Positions 1 through 7,700 are shown, counted from the stretch's first letter. The stretch: DNA of 8,403 nt from Caldisericota bacterium (GCA_003648245.1 QMOO01000047.1:1-8403); one strand, 5' to 3'. Numbers and translations: made by a program. Notes: generated by a model from the letters alone, not told the origin.

Positions 1-1712
1 AACTCTATGTATCCATAGTTATTACCAAATATACTGTTTGAATAATATCCATAAGCTTCCTTTCCTAAATTGAGTAGATAAACATTCATGGGCCATGATC
101 CTCTTTCTTTATAACTGAATCCAAGATCTAAAAACTTCTTGTATGCCTCTTCAAGGAAATTTCCTATCTTTTTAATCTTTTTTACATCAATATTATTTGG
201 ATATGATAACTCAAAATGATTATCTTCAGTCTTATAAGAGACAATCTTCATAGAAGGAGAAACGAGAGTGCTACAACTGTATTTAAAATCAAAGTTCGCT
301 ATCCTAATAAATCCAACACCTTTAGGTGATGCTTTTAATCCCTTACTGCCACTCTCTCCTTCAATTGGTGGAAGTGTTGCAATAAGGTATCCAGAAGAGA
401 CTCCTCCCTTTAAAAAATCTTTAATTATGCCTATTCCACCATAATCATATATAAAACCTTCATACTCAACTTTAAGAAATACCTTTTCCTTATAATTTCC
501 ATTTATCTTCACTTTTATAGTTATTGGCTTTGAGTAAGAAGTTGGAAATCCTTTAACCCTGTAAACTTTTGATACAATATCTTCTTCTTTTGGTGCTTCC
601 TCATAGAGTTCTATCTCTACCTCTTCTGAAAAGGCACCTTCAGGAATTATAATCTGTGTTGTATCGGTTTCTATAACTCCTCCCTCTCTTCCAATACTTT
701 TTACAACCCTCGGGAGTCTCTTTTTATAGGTAATTATCACTGTCCTTGTCTCTTGCTCCCAGTCAACCTTACATCCAAGGTTCTCTGCAACAAATCTAAC
801 TGGAAGCATTGTTCTACCTGGGGGAACTATTATTGGTTTGACCTTTGGATTATTAGGATCTATTGGTTTCTCCACTCCATTAACCCTTGCAGTATTCTTT
901 CCTATCCACAGTTCTATGAATATATCATCAAGAGATACTGTAACCTTCTTTTCTGTTCCATCCCATCCTACCTCTGCACCAAGGGGTTCAGCTATGTATC
1001 TAATTGGAAGTAGTGTTCTTCCCTCTATTATTATAGGTGAAACATCCATCTCAAGGGGAGTATCATTAACATACATTATTTTACTATCTATCTTTAGTTT
1101 GAGGATAATCTCTCCTGAAGCTGTAGGTGTCTTTTTTCTTGTTTCACCAAACTTAAAATAGGCATAAGGATTATCCTCGTCATCTGGATAGTAATCAAGT
1201 TCTCCATTGAAGTTGTTGACAATACAAATCCAGTATTCAAAATCATCTTTAAAATAACTCCTCGGAATGGTTAAGGTGGCAAAGCTTGAATTACATTTAA
1301 TATGATAATCCTTTAGAAAACTATTAACAACAAAACCATCCTTTTCCCATGTGTAGATTGTATGCTCAAAGCCATTGGCAGTTTCTCCCAATACTATCAT
1401 TAAATCCTCTCCAAGTCCGCCAAAGATTTCTGGACTTCCTGTTGATCTGTCCTTATCAATATTAAAGAGAATCTCCACATGAAAATCCTCTTCTGGATCC
1501 TGCCACTCTCTGTAAGTTGTGAATTTGAAAGTTACATTCTCGTCGTCATACTTTATATAGAAATCCTTTAAATCAACTTCATACCCTTCATCTTTATCTG
1601 TCCAGAGAAGCTGAAAGTCACCTCCATAAATAAATTTAAACCTTAAGGTAGGGAAGAAGGATAGCATTAACAAGATTACCAATAAGCTTATAACTTTATA
1701 ACTTCTTTTCAT
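1..1712 (-). CDS. Secreted multidomain surface protein with CBM9/DOMON-like and copper-amine-oxidase-N-like modules (3' end outside window)
   Basis: An uninterrupted reading frame of 570 codons runs from an ATG at 1710-1712 off the left edge without a stop, so the C-terminus is missing. The start is fixed by a perfect AAGGAGG at 1723-1729, 10 nt upstream. Residues 1-30 are a signal peptide or anchor (MKR, then a hydrophobic run around residues 8-21), with no clear A-x-A cleavage site. Residues 33-189 form a beta-rich module with an FN.DKD.STG motif and a closing YYPDD, resembling CBM9/DOMON-like binding domains. Residues 203-330 are a double copper-amine-oxidase-N-like module (EGRTLLPIR and GRTMLPVRF, each followed by an LG...V.W strand). 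Residues 340-400 (GGVIETD, then IPEGAF) resemble a ZU5-type segment. Residues 498-570 (FELSYP, then a helix, then WPMNVYLL) look like the entry to a peptidase-MA-like domain, but no HExxH lies inside the window. The first two modules are closely related to parts of the giant protease at 2898-7700. An extracellular role is well supported; the exact function is unknown. Confidence 0.85.
   Translation of the reverse strand, partial: MKRSYKVISLLVILLMLSFFPTLRFKFIYGGDFQLLWTDKDEGYEVDLKDFYIKYDDENVTFKFTTYREWQDPEEDFHVEILFNIDKDRSTGSPEIFGGLGEDLMIVLGETANGFEHTIYTWEKDGFVVNSFLKDYHIKCNSSFATLTIPRSYFKDDFEYWICIVNNFNGELDYYPDDEDNPYAYFKFGETRKKTPTASGEIILKLKIDSKIMYVNDTPLEMDVSPIIIEGRTLLPIRYIAEPLGAEVGWDGTEKKVTVSLDDIFIELWIGKNTARVNGVEKPIDPNNPKVKPIIVPPGRTMLPVRFVAENLGCKVDWEQETRTVIITYKKRLPRVVKSIGREGGVIETDTTQIIIPEGAFSEEVEIELYEEAPKEEDIVSKVYRVKGFPTSYSKPITIKVKINGNYKEKVFLKVEYEGFIYDYGGIGIIKDFLKGGVSSGYLIATLPPIEGESGSKGLKASPKGVGFIRIANFDFKYSCSTLVSPSMKIVSYKTEDNHFELSYPNNIDVKKIKKIGNFLEEAYKKFLDLGFSYKERGSWPMNVYLLNLGKEAYGYYSNSIFGNNYGYIE
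723..1112 (-). repeat. Copper-amine-oxidase-N-like module, copy 1 (left secreted protein)
   Basis: This part encodes residues 201-330 of the left secreted protein. It is closely related, in DNA as well as protein, to 2901-3299 of the giant protease: both encode VGWDGTEKKVTVSL, RVNGVEK, IDPNNPKVKPII and RTMLPVRFVAENLGC. Many codons also match, which points to recent duplication or recombination. Despite the family name, the residues of amine oxidase catalysis are not in this module; in other bacteria such modules are C-terminal or stalk parts of surface proteins. Confidence 0.85.
1146..1616 (-). repeat. CBM9/DOMON-like module, copy 1 (left secreted protein)
   Basis: This encodes residues 33-189 of the left secreted protein. 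It aligns from end to end with 5925-6392 of the giant protease: FQLLWTD against FQLQWTD, TTYREW in both, FNIDKDRSTG against FNLDKDSGTG, the GED..(I/V).LG pattern, DFEYW, and a closing D(Y)YYP.D. It is more diverged than the copper-amine-oxidase-N-like copies. The exact fold family (CBM9-like or DOMON-like) is an inference from the pattern. Confidence 0.75.
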
Positions 1713-1723
1713 TTTAAAATTTC

Positions 1724-1764
1724 CTCCTTAATAAAAGATATCTTAAGGAGAAAAATTTTCTCCT
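1724..1764 (-). promoter_or_regulatory. 5' leader with two mutually exclusive hairpins, one covering the ribosome binding site
   Basis: Two perfect inverted repeats overlap in the leader of the secreted-protein gene. Hairpin A pairs 1746-1754 (aggagaaaa on the + strand) with 1756-1764 (ttttctcct), in practice a 7-bp stem with a 5-nt loop. Hairpin B pairs 1743-1750 (ttaaggag) with 1724-1731 (ctccttaa), an 8-bp stem with an 11-nt loop, and it buries most of the AAGGAGG at 1723-1729. Both need the segment 1746-1750, so they cannot form together. On the mRNA, hairpin A comes first and would free the ribosome binding site; hairpin B would hide it. The arrangement is seen directly; a regulatory role is inferred. 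It could also be chance in purine/pyrimidine-rich DNA, since ribosome binding sites and their complements are common there. Neither stem is followed by a U-run, so it is not a plain terminator. Confidence 0.5.
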
Positions 1765-1775
1765 CCCTATGCTTA

Positions 1776-1804
1776 ATTATAGTATGATTTTAGATTTTTA
1801 AAAA
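1776..1804 (-). promoter_or_regulatory. Likely sigma-70-type promoter for the left secreted-protein gene
   Basis: A perfect TATAAT lies at 1776-1781 (minus strand). At 17-nt spacing the -35 position is TTTTTA at 1799-1804, a poor match that overlaps the stop codon of the upstream membrane-protein gene. Transcription would begin near 1769, giving a leader of about 57 nt that starts almost at hairpin A. The promoter suggests this gene can be expressed separately from the three-gene cluster upstream, although read-through is not excluded because no terminator is visible between them. A TATAAT is not rare in A+T-rich DNA, so confidence is moderate. Confidence 0.5.
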
Positions 1805-2352
1805 TGATTCTTTTCCACTAAATTAACAAGGTAAAGAAGATTTGTTTCTATTTCTCTGGGATCAGATGAAACATAGGGAAAAATCAATTTTATTTCGTTT
1901 CCTTCCATTAGAATTAATGGAAAATTATCTGATATTACTTTACTCTCTTTAAACTCAGAATCAAATTTTATCTTTATACCAGTAAAGTTATGAATATCTA
2001 ATGCCGAAAAAGCTCCCTTACCTGATAGAGAAGTAAGAATAACTCCTGCACCACCAAAGGCATTAAAATCAGTATAGACTCCTATTTCTACATTGTACCC
2101 CCTGTATTCTCCTTTAATAATTCCATATTTAAAGGGATCCCTATAAAATTTTAAGCCTAAGCGGTGAGCAACCTTATTCATGGCTTCATCGACTCTTTTC
2201 TTTTTAACTCCATATATCCACCAGATAACACCTATGGAAAAAAGTAAAACAAACAACCCCAAATAAATACTTATCCAGAAGCAAAGAGAAATTGCTAAAA
2301 TAAGAAGAATTGCCACAAAAACATATCCGATTTTTTCCTTTGTTTTACTCAT
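1798..2352 (-). CDS. Hypothetical membrane protein with two N-terminal transmembrane helices
   Basis: The 184-residue protein opens with a short basic tail, then hydrophobic helices at about residues 9-28 and 30-48 that form a hairpin, ending at a basic KKKR cluster (50-53) that by the positive-inside rule points to a cytoplasmic C-terminal domain. The soluble part (about 55-184) contains a GLKFYRDP...KGEYRGYNVEIG stretch (66-91), a pattern seen in several uncharacterised membrane-attached families in which a variable strand pair follows 'G.YRG..V.I'. I do not recognise the exact family and see no catalytic motif. The start is supported by AGAGGAG at 2360-2366, 7 nt upstream. It lies 28 bp after the PH-like gene and probably shares its transcript with that gene and the giant protease. 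A role in placing or sensing the protease at the membrane would fit the position but is only an inference. Confidence 0.75.
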   Translation of the reverse strand: MSKTKEKIGYVFVAILLILAISLCFWISIYLGLFVLLFSIGVIWWIYGVKKKRVDEAMNKVAHRLGLKFYRDPFKYGIIKGEYRGYNVEIGVYTDFNAFGGAGVILTSLSGKGAFSALDIHNFTGIKIKFDSEFKESKVISDNFPLILMEGNEIKLIFPYVSSDPREIETNLLYLVNLVEKNHF

Positions 2353-2380
2353 TCATTGGCTCCTCTTAAAATGTTAAAAA

Positions 2381-2869
2381 TCAAAGTGTTCTTCCATAAA
2401 ACTGTGAGAGTAGTCTTTTTGTACTGTTAAAATCAGCTGAAAAGTTGAATTTAAACTCTTTTTTAGAGGAAGACACAATTATAAGAAGATGGGGTTCCTG
2501 AAATTCATCACCTTCATCATCATATGTTACCTTGCCTCTTTTTAATTTTATCCTTTTAATATCATCTAAAGTTAAAAAGAAATTCCCGGGACTTTCTTTC
2601 ACAATAACATCTGGATTCATATTTAAATATCTTTTATGGAAGTACGTGTATATAGACAATGAAGAAAGAAACTGCTTTATTCTTCCCTTACCCTCTTTTT
2701 TCAACTCCTCTCTTTTTTTCCTCTTTTCTTCCTTTAATAAACTCTTCGTTACCTCTGCCATTATTATCCTCTTGTTTGTAACAACAAGAGTGCAGTTCTT
2801 GTTTTTGAAAAACCCTCCTTTTAAATAAACACCGGGTATTGTCCCTAAAATTTTTTCCTCTTCATTCAT
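2381..2869 (-). CDS. Small PH-like (bacterial PH/GRAM-type) cytoplasmic protein
   Basis: The 162-residue protein has no signal peptide or membrane segment. Residues 27-36 (TLVVTNKRII) match the second/third-strand signature of bacterial PH-like domains, in which 'L.vTnkRii' follows an opening strand pair; here an IPGVYLKGG stretch precedes it. Residues about 43-66 are a very basic and acidic helix rich in K, E and R, inserted between the first strands and the rest. Residues 97-115 (FFLTLDDIKRIKLKRGK) and 127-142 provide the remaining strands, and a C-terminal helix closes the fold, as expected for PH-like domains. The start has AGGAGGA at 2874-2880, 4 nt upstream. It lies 28 bp after the giant protease gene and 28 bp before the membrane-protein gene, so the three are probably co-transcribed. 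The partner or ligand cannot be told from sequence; a scaffold or membrane-lipid contact is possible. Confidence 0.7.
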   Translation of the reverse strand: MNEEEKILGTIPGVYLKGGFFKNKNCTLVVTNKRIIMAEVTKSLLKEEKRKKREELKKEGKGRIKQFLSSLSIYTYFHKRYLNMNPDVIVKESPGNFFLTLDDIKRIKLKRGKVTYDDEGDEFQEPHLLIIVSSSKKEFKFNFSADFNSTKRLLSQFYGRTL

Positions 2870-2897
2870 GCCATCCTCCTAAAAAATAAATTTTAAA

Positions 2898-5800
2898 TTA
2901 GGGACTTTTTCTATAAATTATTGTCACTATCTTTGTTGCTCCATCCCATTTGACTTCACACCCAAGATTCTCTGCAACAAATCTTACAGGAAGCATTGTC
3001 CTACCTTTTATTATTATTGGTTTAACTTTTGGATTGTTTGGGTCAATCATCTTTTCGACTCCGTTTACTCTTGCTGTACTTCTACCAATCCATAATTCTA
3101 TAAACACATCACCAAGGGATACTGTAACTTTCTTCTCTGTTCCATCCCATCCTACAGTTGCACCAAGAGGTTCTGCTACCCATCTTATTGGAAGTAAGGT
3201 TCTTCCTTCAACTATTGTTGGAGGAACATCAATTTGAACAGGTATATTGTTTACCAGCATGGTGGTGTTACCTATCTGGAGTTTAATTTCTATCTCTTCA
3301 CTTTGGGTTCTTAATACAACCTTTTTCTTTAACTTTACAACATCCCCTGCTTTATTCTTCACAGTTATTGTTATTATGTTATCTCCTGGAGAAAGGTTTA
3401 CAGTAGCTGTAAACTTCCCATTTTCTTCTACTTTTATCTCCTTCCCGTTTATTAAAACAATTGAATCGGGATCCACAGAGCCGCTGAAGGTAAATTTCTC
3501 ATTATTCACAATTTCACCATCAGTTATATCAACTGTAATAAAAAGCTCTTTGGGGGTCACTGAGACTTCTTGCAGTGCTGAAGAGATGGTTCCATCTTTA
3601 TACACTGCTTTACATACATAGAAATATAAAACTCCATTTTCCAAATCATTATCTATATAATGATTGGTTAAAACAGGGGATTGATTGATTGGATCCTCTG
3701 AATACTCTCCAGACACCTTTGATCTATAAATGTAATACCCCTTTAAATCTTTTTGGAATTTAGGAGGAGTCCATTCAAGATATACTTTTTTATCTCCAGG
3801 ATATGCTTTTAAATTAAATGGCGAAATATATTCCCCTGAGATACTTATTCTTACTTCATCTGATGCTTCACTCTCATTCTCTTTTATATCAAAGGCTTTC
3901 ACTATATAGTAGTATGTCCTTCCTATTTCCACATCCTCATCTAAGTAGGTATTTTCTGTTGCCTTAACTGAAGCAATCTTGGTAAAGTCTCCTTGAGATA
4001 TTAGGCTTCTATATATGTTGTATCCACCAATAAGATTTGAGCCAAGTTTAGAATGATCCCATTTTAAAAGAATTCCACTTTTCACAATTTTAAGAGATAA
4101 GTTCTTGGGAGGAGAGGGGGGATTGAATTCCTCTTTACTTTTGAAATTTAAAGTAAATGTTATGGTATCCTTTTTATTCAAAATTTGGGTTTTTTGAGGA
4201 GTTATTGAAGAAAGACTGGAATTTTCTGGACCACCAGAAATGTAAGAGATAGTATATTTTCCAGTGGAAACTCTGTAAAAATCTTTAGGAACTGAGTCCC
4301 CATAAAGGTTCTCTGGTCCAGAAATTGTATAATTTATACTTCCTTTCCATTCTTTTCCATCAAGAGTTGCTTTAACAGATATATTTCCATAAAGGGGAGA
4401 CAGAATTGAAAAATATCCATCAGACTCGTCTCTAAGAATCCATGAATTATTTTTTGGGTTATAATTTTCTATCCTGATTTTACACTCTTGAGAGGAAACA
4501 TCAGGAACAGTCCAGGTATAAGAATTATCATTGATAGATAAGTTTGAAGCTATCAAACTCCACTTTTCTCCATCAAAGAGATATATTCTTATCTTACCTT
4601 TTGTAAGATTTGAGGAGTTCCATTTTATATTTACAGTGTCCTCAGAGTTAAAAGACTCTCCACCATTTGGATAAAGCACCTCTATCTGTGATGAGGGGGA
4701 TCCAGGAGAAAGAACTGCCCTAAAACATATGTTAAATCCAGATTTTGAGGTATCATTCCATTTGTCATTTTCGTTTAATTTCATGAATGTAGCGTTTTCC
4801 TGGATAGGTGGATTAGCTCTAACAGTTCCATCATCTAAAACATCTTTTTCCTCATATGCTATTGGATAATAGTAACCTGGGGTTGTAACCTTAGCAACTA
4901 ATGTAAATTTTTGACCCTTTTTAAGTGGTATAGGATCTTTTAAAGGAACAGTATAATAACCTGTATAGGAGCATGAAAATTCTTTACGGCTCAAAAGAGT
5001 GCTTCCAAAGAAATCATCATAAACATATATATCATATGTTGCATAATCACTTGTGCTCCAGAAACTTACTGCCTCAAGGAAGCTTTCTTCCTCCGCAGTA
5101 TAAACGCTTGCCATCCAAGCCGTTTCACTCTCTACATTTGGATATCCCCTATCATAAACCCAGCCTGCTTCATCCCAGTAAAGAAGTTTCTTGTTTCTAT
5201 TGCATTTTTCATAGTTAAAGTAGTATAGCCGTCCTATTCCACCAGAATTGTATGCAATATAGAAATAACCGTCGTTTCCCCAGTTCTCTCCCCAGCTATT
5301 TCTGCATATCCATGCTCCTTTACCAGAATGACCGGGATCCGGGTGAGGTACATCATCGTCCCATCCTACTATAATTATGCAATGGTTGGTATCTTCGTCA
5401 CATAGATAGTAATCATAAATAGTACCATATGTTGGATCATTATAGTATTTATCATCATCATTATAAAAACAGGTCACCAATGGTCCATAATTGTAAATAG
5501 CCTTCTTTATGGCTTCTATATTATCAGCATTCATTATTATGTTTACTCCGTTAACTCTAAAAATAGGTTCACAAGAACCAACCGAACAGCTACTTCCACA
5601 TTTAAGTTTAGATGGATTAAAAGGATTACAACTTTCAAGGGTTACTCCCTTTCTTATAAAAACTTCAGATGCTTCTGTAATAGAACCTGGTGAAACATAG
5701 GGATCGTCCTCTTCATCGAAATGAGATTCTCTTGAAGGATCAACATTTAAAACCACATCCTGTTCTGAAAAATCATACTCTACTCCCTCATTTATAAGAA

Positions 5801-7700
5801 TCTCTGATTCTAAAGCTCCAATAGAAGAGAATACCCAGCATAGATTGCTATCAAGCTGATCCTTTACAGGTGTAACTCCTCCATAGTCTCTCCAATCAAA
5901 ATAAGAGGGGAGTTGTTCTTTCTTTTCAAACTTAAAATATTCATAATAATACTGATCGTCGTTTGGATAGTAATCAAATTTATCGTTAATTTGATCATAT
6001 ATTCCAACCCAGTACTCAAAATCCTCACCGAAGTATTTTCTCTGCAATGTTATTGTAGCTTCTTTAGAATTATCTTCTATTTCATAAATTTCAAACTCCC
6101 CTATTTTTTGCCAGCTCTGGTTCTTCCATTCATATATATTATGAGAAAAAATCCCTCCATCATTTCCTAAAGCAACAAGCATATCTTCGCCATTCCAGCC
6201 CTCTATTAAAGCACCAGTTCCAGAATCCTTATCAAGGTTAAAATAAATGGCGATATGAAAATCTGTCTTGTAGCTTTTCCATTCTCTATAGGTGGTTATT
6301 TTAAAGCTTATAGAGTTTTCATCAAATTTAATAAAGCAATCCTTTAAGTCTATGTCATATTTTTCATCTATATCTGTCCACTGAAGCTGAAAACCTGTAG
6401 AAATTGGGGGCTTTTTCTTTCCTTTAATCTTTACTATGTATAAATTTACACTATTCCATCTATCCATGCCCTTTTTTATCAAAAACTTTGTTCCTTTGCT
6501 ATCCATATATCTTGTTGTGCCAATACTTGAAGCAAATGTGCTGCCAGCTACCTTAACATATGTATATTCCCATGGCAGATTCTCAGTTTTATCATTTAAG
6601 AGTGTCAAATCCTCATCATTGGTTAAGTCTTTAATATATACTTTGTTAATTTCTAAATATGAATTTGAACTTATATAAACAACTTTATTTCCATCCTCTA
6701 TCATCTGGGGTCTTCCAAAAATTCTGGAATAAACTGAATTACCCTCGTAATTTTTCACAGTGGCAATCACAGAACTATCTAATGTATTGATTATTTTGTA
6801 CTGGACTTCATCAGAATCATTTATATCTTCACATCTTAACCCTACAGTCTTCCCGGTAGTTGAAATATGATAATCACCGCCTCCATATTTACCAAGAATT
6901 GTGCCAGCGGGACTTATATTTTTTAAACCAGAACCATCTGAGTTCATGAGGTAGAGAACATACGGACTGTTATAATCATCTTCTTCCCTTCCACAGAATA
7001 TAACCTTCTCTCCATTTCCACTTACTACGGGGTCTCCTCCAAGGGTATATTTAAAAGAATCGAAGTGAAGTATAGAGAAGGGTCCAGAACCACTTTTATC
7101 TGTTTTTGCAATGCAACTATCCCAGATATCAAAGTACTTGAAACTTATAGCGGTAACTATTACGCTTCCATCATAAGATATAGAGGGGGTTCCAATAATA
7201 TACACATCATAATCATAATCTTTTTTGGAAAGGTCTTTAAAATCAACAATTTCTGGTCCCTGCCAATCTGTTCCACTGAAGTTATATATAAGTAAGTACC
7301 TTCCCATCCACTCTCCTGGTAATTCTTCTACAGAGAAAGCAACTGTATTTCCATCTCCGCTTATTGCAGGGGTGCATGTGGACTGGAGTCTAAAATGTAT
7401 GTTTGGGTTTTTAGGATCAGTTAACTTTCCACTTTCGAATAAAAGACTTTCGCCCGAACCATCAGAGTTGACAACAAAAACTGATGCACCTGTGGATTCT
7501 TCAACTACATATACAACTCTATTTCCAGATGAAGAAATTACAGCCTCGGATATATTTTTAGGTTCGTTCCTGGTTAGAAGAATGAATTCCACTTGAGTAT
7601 TCGGTGGCTCTTCATTTAAAACCCCGCTACTCTCCGCCAAAGCAATTGAAGGGAAGAGGAGCAAAATCATAACTAATAAAATTATGCTCTTTCTTCTCAT
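2898..7700 (-). CDS. Giant secreted papain-family (C1A) cysteine protease with beta-propeller, lectin-like, FN3 and copper-amine-oxidase-N-like modules
   Basis: This 1600-residue exported protein has a signal peptide at 1-22 (SIALA before the likely cut). Seven strands of the form 'xISxdGxxVxf', near residues 52, 110, 171, 223, 277, 330 and 396, indicate a seven-bladed TolB/PD40-like propeller. Residues 437-592 are a CBM9/DOMON-like module (YFNLDKDSGTG). Residues 597-833 are a C1A peptidase with the full set Gln615 (oxyanion hole), Cys621 (CWVFSS), His773 and Asn801 (RNSWG). The usual CGSC cysteine before Cys621 is absent. Then follow: a lectin-like domain of the type often found after C1A peptidases (about 834-1000), a KRE9/Ser-Thr-rich-like domain (1005-1100, YPNGGESF), a small beta domain (1103-1187, SGGPENSSLSSITPQ), FN3 domains (about 1193-1287 and 1289-1382), an Ig-like domain (1384-1466) and a double copper-amine-oxidase-N-like module (1468-1600). 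No LPXTG or SLH anchor is seen. It probably degrades proteins outside the cell; substrate unknown. Start: AGGAGGA at 7705-7711. Confidence 0.9.
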   Translation of the reverse strand: MRRKSIILLVMILLLFPSIALAESSGVLNEEPPNTQVEFILLTRNEPKNISEAVISSSGNRVVYVVEESTGASVFVVNSDGSGESLLFESGKLTDPKNPNIHFRLQSTCTPAISGDGNTVAFSVEELPGEWMGRYLLIYNFSGTDWQGPEIVDFKDLSKKDYDYDVYIIGTPSISYDGSVIVTAISFKYFDIWDSCIAKTDKSGSGPFSILHFDSFKYTLGGDPVVSGNGEKVIFCGREEDDYNSPYVLYLMNSDGSGLKNISPAGTILGKYGGGDYHISTTGKTVGLRCEDINDSDEVQYKIINTLDSSVIATVKNYEGNSVYSRIFGRPQMIEDGNKVVYISSNSYLEINKVYIKDLTNDEDLTLLNDKTENLPWEYTYVKVAGSTFASSIGTTRYMDSKGTKFLIKKGMDRWNSVNLYIVKIKGKKKPPISTGFQLQWTDIDEKYDIDLKDCFIKFDENSISFKITTYREWKSYKTDFHIAIYFNLDKDSGTGALIEGWNGEDMLVALGNDGGIFSHNIYEWKNQSWQKIGEFEIYEIEDNSKEATITLQRKYFGEDFEYWVGIYDQINDKFDYYPNDDQYYYEYFKFEKKEQLPSYFDWRDYGGVTPVKDQLDSNLCWVFSSIGALESEILINEGVEYDFSEQDVVLNVDPSRESHFDEEDDPYVSPGSITEASEVFIRKGVTLESCNPFNPSKLKCGSSCSVGSCEPIFRVNGVNIIMNADNIEAIKKAIYNYGPLVTCFYNDDDKYYNDPTYGTIYDYYLCDEDTNHCIIIVGWDDDVPHPDPGHSGKGAWICRNSWGENWGNDGYFYIAYNSGGIGRLYYFNYEKCNRNKKLLYWDEAGWVYDRGYPNVESETAWMASVYTAEEESFLEAVSFWSTSDYATYDIYVYDDFFGSTLLSRKEFSCSYTGYYTVPLKDPIPLKKGQKFTLVAKVTTPGYYYPIAYEEKDVLDDGTVRANPPIQENATFMKLNENDKWNDTSKSGFNICFRAVLSPGSPSSQIEVLYPNGGESFNSEDTVNIKWNSSNLTKGKIRIYLFDGEKWSLIASNLSINDNSYTWTVPDVSSQECKIRIENYNPKNNSWILRDESDGYFSILSPLYGNISVKATLDGKEWKGSINYTISGPENLYGDSVPKDFYRVSTGKYTISYISGGPENSSLSSITPQKTQILNKKDTITFTLNFKSKEEFNPPSPPKNLSLKIVKSGILLKWDHSKLGSNLIGGYNIYRSLISQGDFTKIASVKATENTYLDEDVEIGRTYYYIVKAFDIKENESEASDEVRISISGEYISPFNLKAYPGDKKVYLEWTPPKFQKDLKGYYIYRSKVSGEYSEDPINQSPVLTNHYIDNDLENGVLYFYVCKAVYKDGTISSALQEVSVTPKELFITVDITDGEIVNNEKFTFSGSVDPDSIVLINGKEIKVEENGKFTATVNLSPGDNIITITVKNKAGDVVKLKKKVVLRTQSEEIEIKLQIGNTTMLVNNIPVQIDVPPTIVEGRTLLPIRWVAEPLGATVGWDGTEKKVTVSLGDVFIELWIGRSTARVNGVEKMIDPNNPKVKPIIIKGRTMLPVRFVAENLGCEVKWDGATKIVTIIYRKSP
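2901..3299 (-). repeat. Copper-amine-oxidase-N-like module, copy 2 (C-terminus of giant protease)
   Basis: This encodes residues 1468-1600, the very C-terminus of the giant protease, and pairs with the copy at 723-1112. Each copy holds two 'GRT(L/M)LP(I/V)R..AE.LG' half-repeats separated by an ELWIG...VNGVEK segment. Being terminal here but internal in the other protein, it looks like a portable targeting or assembly module. Confidence 0.85.
5925..6392 (-). repeat. CBM9/DOMON-like module, copy 2 (just before the peptidase domain)
   Basis: This encodes residues 437-592 of the giant protease, between the propeller and the C1A peptidase, and is homologous to 1146-1616. It occupies the position where many C1A enzymes carry an inhibitory propeptide, so it may be a binding module, a latency module or both. 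No ERFNIN-type propeptide motif is seen in it. Confidence 0.75.

Noticed and set aside
723..1112. Annotation of the left protein as a copper amine oxidase
   Set aside because: Only the N-terminal-type stalk module is present; no catalytic amine oxidase domain is seen, and the module is widespread in unrelated surface proteins.
838..1161. A plus-strand open frame opposite the left secreted protein, similar in sequence to one at 2950-3237
   Set aside because: Both lie antisense to the two homologous copper-amine-oxidase-N-like modules, so their similarity follows from the sense-strand homology. They have no ribosome binding site and no family match.
1746..1764. The GGAGAAAA/TTTTCTCC hairpin as a terminator of the membrane-protein gene
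   Set aside because: It lies downstream of a good TATAAT and is not followed by a T-run on either strand; it fits better as part of the leader of the next gene.
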